Below the pieces are notes generated by a model that was given only the letters and a program-made list of their open reading frames with translations, ran no database searches and was not told where the DNA came from. A stretch of DNA of 64,000 bases from Angiostrongylus vasorum (taxonomy: Eukaryota; Nematoda; Chromadorea; Rhabditida; Metastrongylidae), in NCBI GenBank assembly GCA_018806985.1, contig JADANN010000177.1, positions 372,001 to 436,000 of the forward strand. The letters are read 5' to 3'. Shown piece by piece: positions 63,861 through 64,000 of this stretch; positions within the stretch are counted from its first letter, which is position 1, and the number at the start of each line of letters is the position of its first letter. Position numbers and translations under genes: made by a program.

Positions 63861-64000
63861 ATATAGATATATAATATAATGTAGTAATATATATGTGTAA
63901 TTAGATAAAAATACATATTAGATAGATATTATAGACAGATTTGATATTATTATTACATATATTAGGTATATAGTATAATTTCCCCATGCACCATGCCCCA

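Overview
This is a eukaryotic window, most likely from a parasitic clade V (strongylid, hookworm-like) nematode. It holds intron-rich, conserved animal genes with short exons and GT/AG introns, and its introns are packed with short interspersed repeats. The orthologues are nearest in layout to C. elegans genes, and acceptor-like sites lie just upstream of several start codons, as expected for spliced-leader trans-splicing. No bacterial features are present. The species call is inference.

Layout. (1) 1644-16802, + strand: the HEAT-repeat and WD40 parts of a VPS15/PIK3R4 orthologue; its kinase domain lies left of the window. (2) 17971-24721, - strand: a Fizzy-related/Cdh1 (fzr-1) orthologue, 3' end to 3' end with vps-15. 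(3) 27952-44095, - strand: a large chromatin-type gene with a glutamine-rich N-terminus, a Polyhomeotic HD2-like motif and a C-terminal SAM domain. (4) 44725-51862, + strand: the 20S proteasome beta-6 subunit (pbs-6, PSMB1), divergent from gene 3 across a 629-bp interval. (5) 53802-58184, + strand: a DDX3/LAF-1 DEAD-box RNA helicase. (6) 59.7-64 kb: almost entirely transposon remains. The genes are unrelated housekeeping or regulatory genes and do not form one pathway.

Mobile DNA fills most of the rest. There are at least three short repeat families with recognisable tRNA-type A and B boxes (families A, B and C here), a fourth ~390-bp family (D) with AAGT-rich tails, several RTE-like non-LTR retrotransposon pieces, and Penelope-like elements (PLEs) encoding reverse transcriptase plus GIY-YIG endonuclease. 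Two PLE copies lie head-to-head in the first intron of the SAM-domain gene. Their outer ends, and a second inverted pair near 62 kb, carry hammerhead-ribozyme-like cores. Two nested insertions keep clear target-site duplications.

Exon borders were set by hand from similarity, splice dinucleotides and codon phase. Where phase did not close, this is stated. Repeat borders are approximate, usually within about 20 bp.
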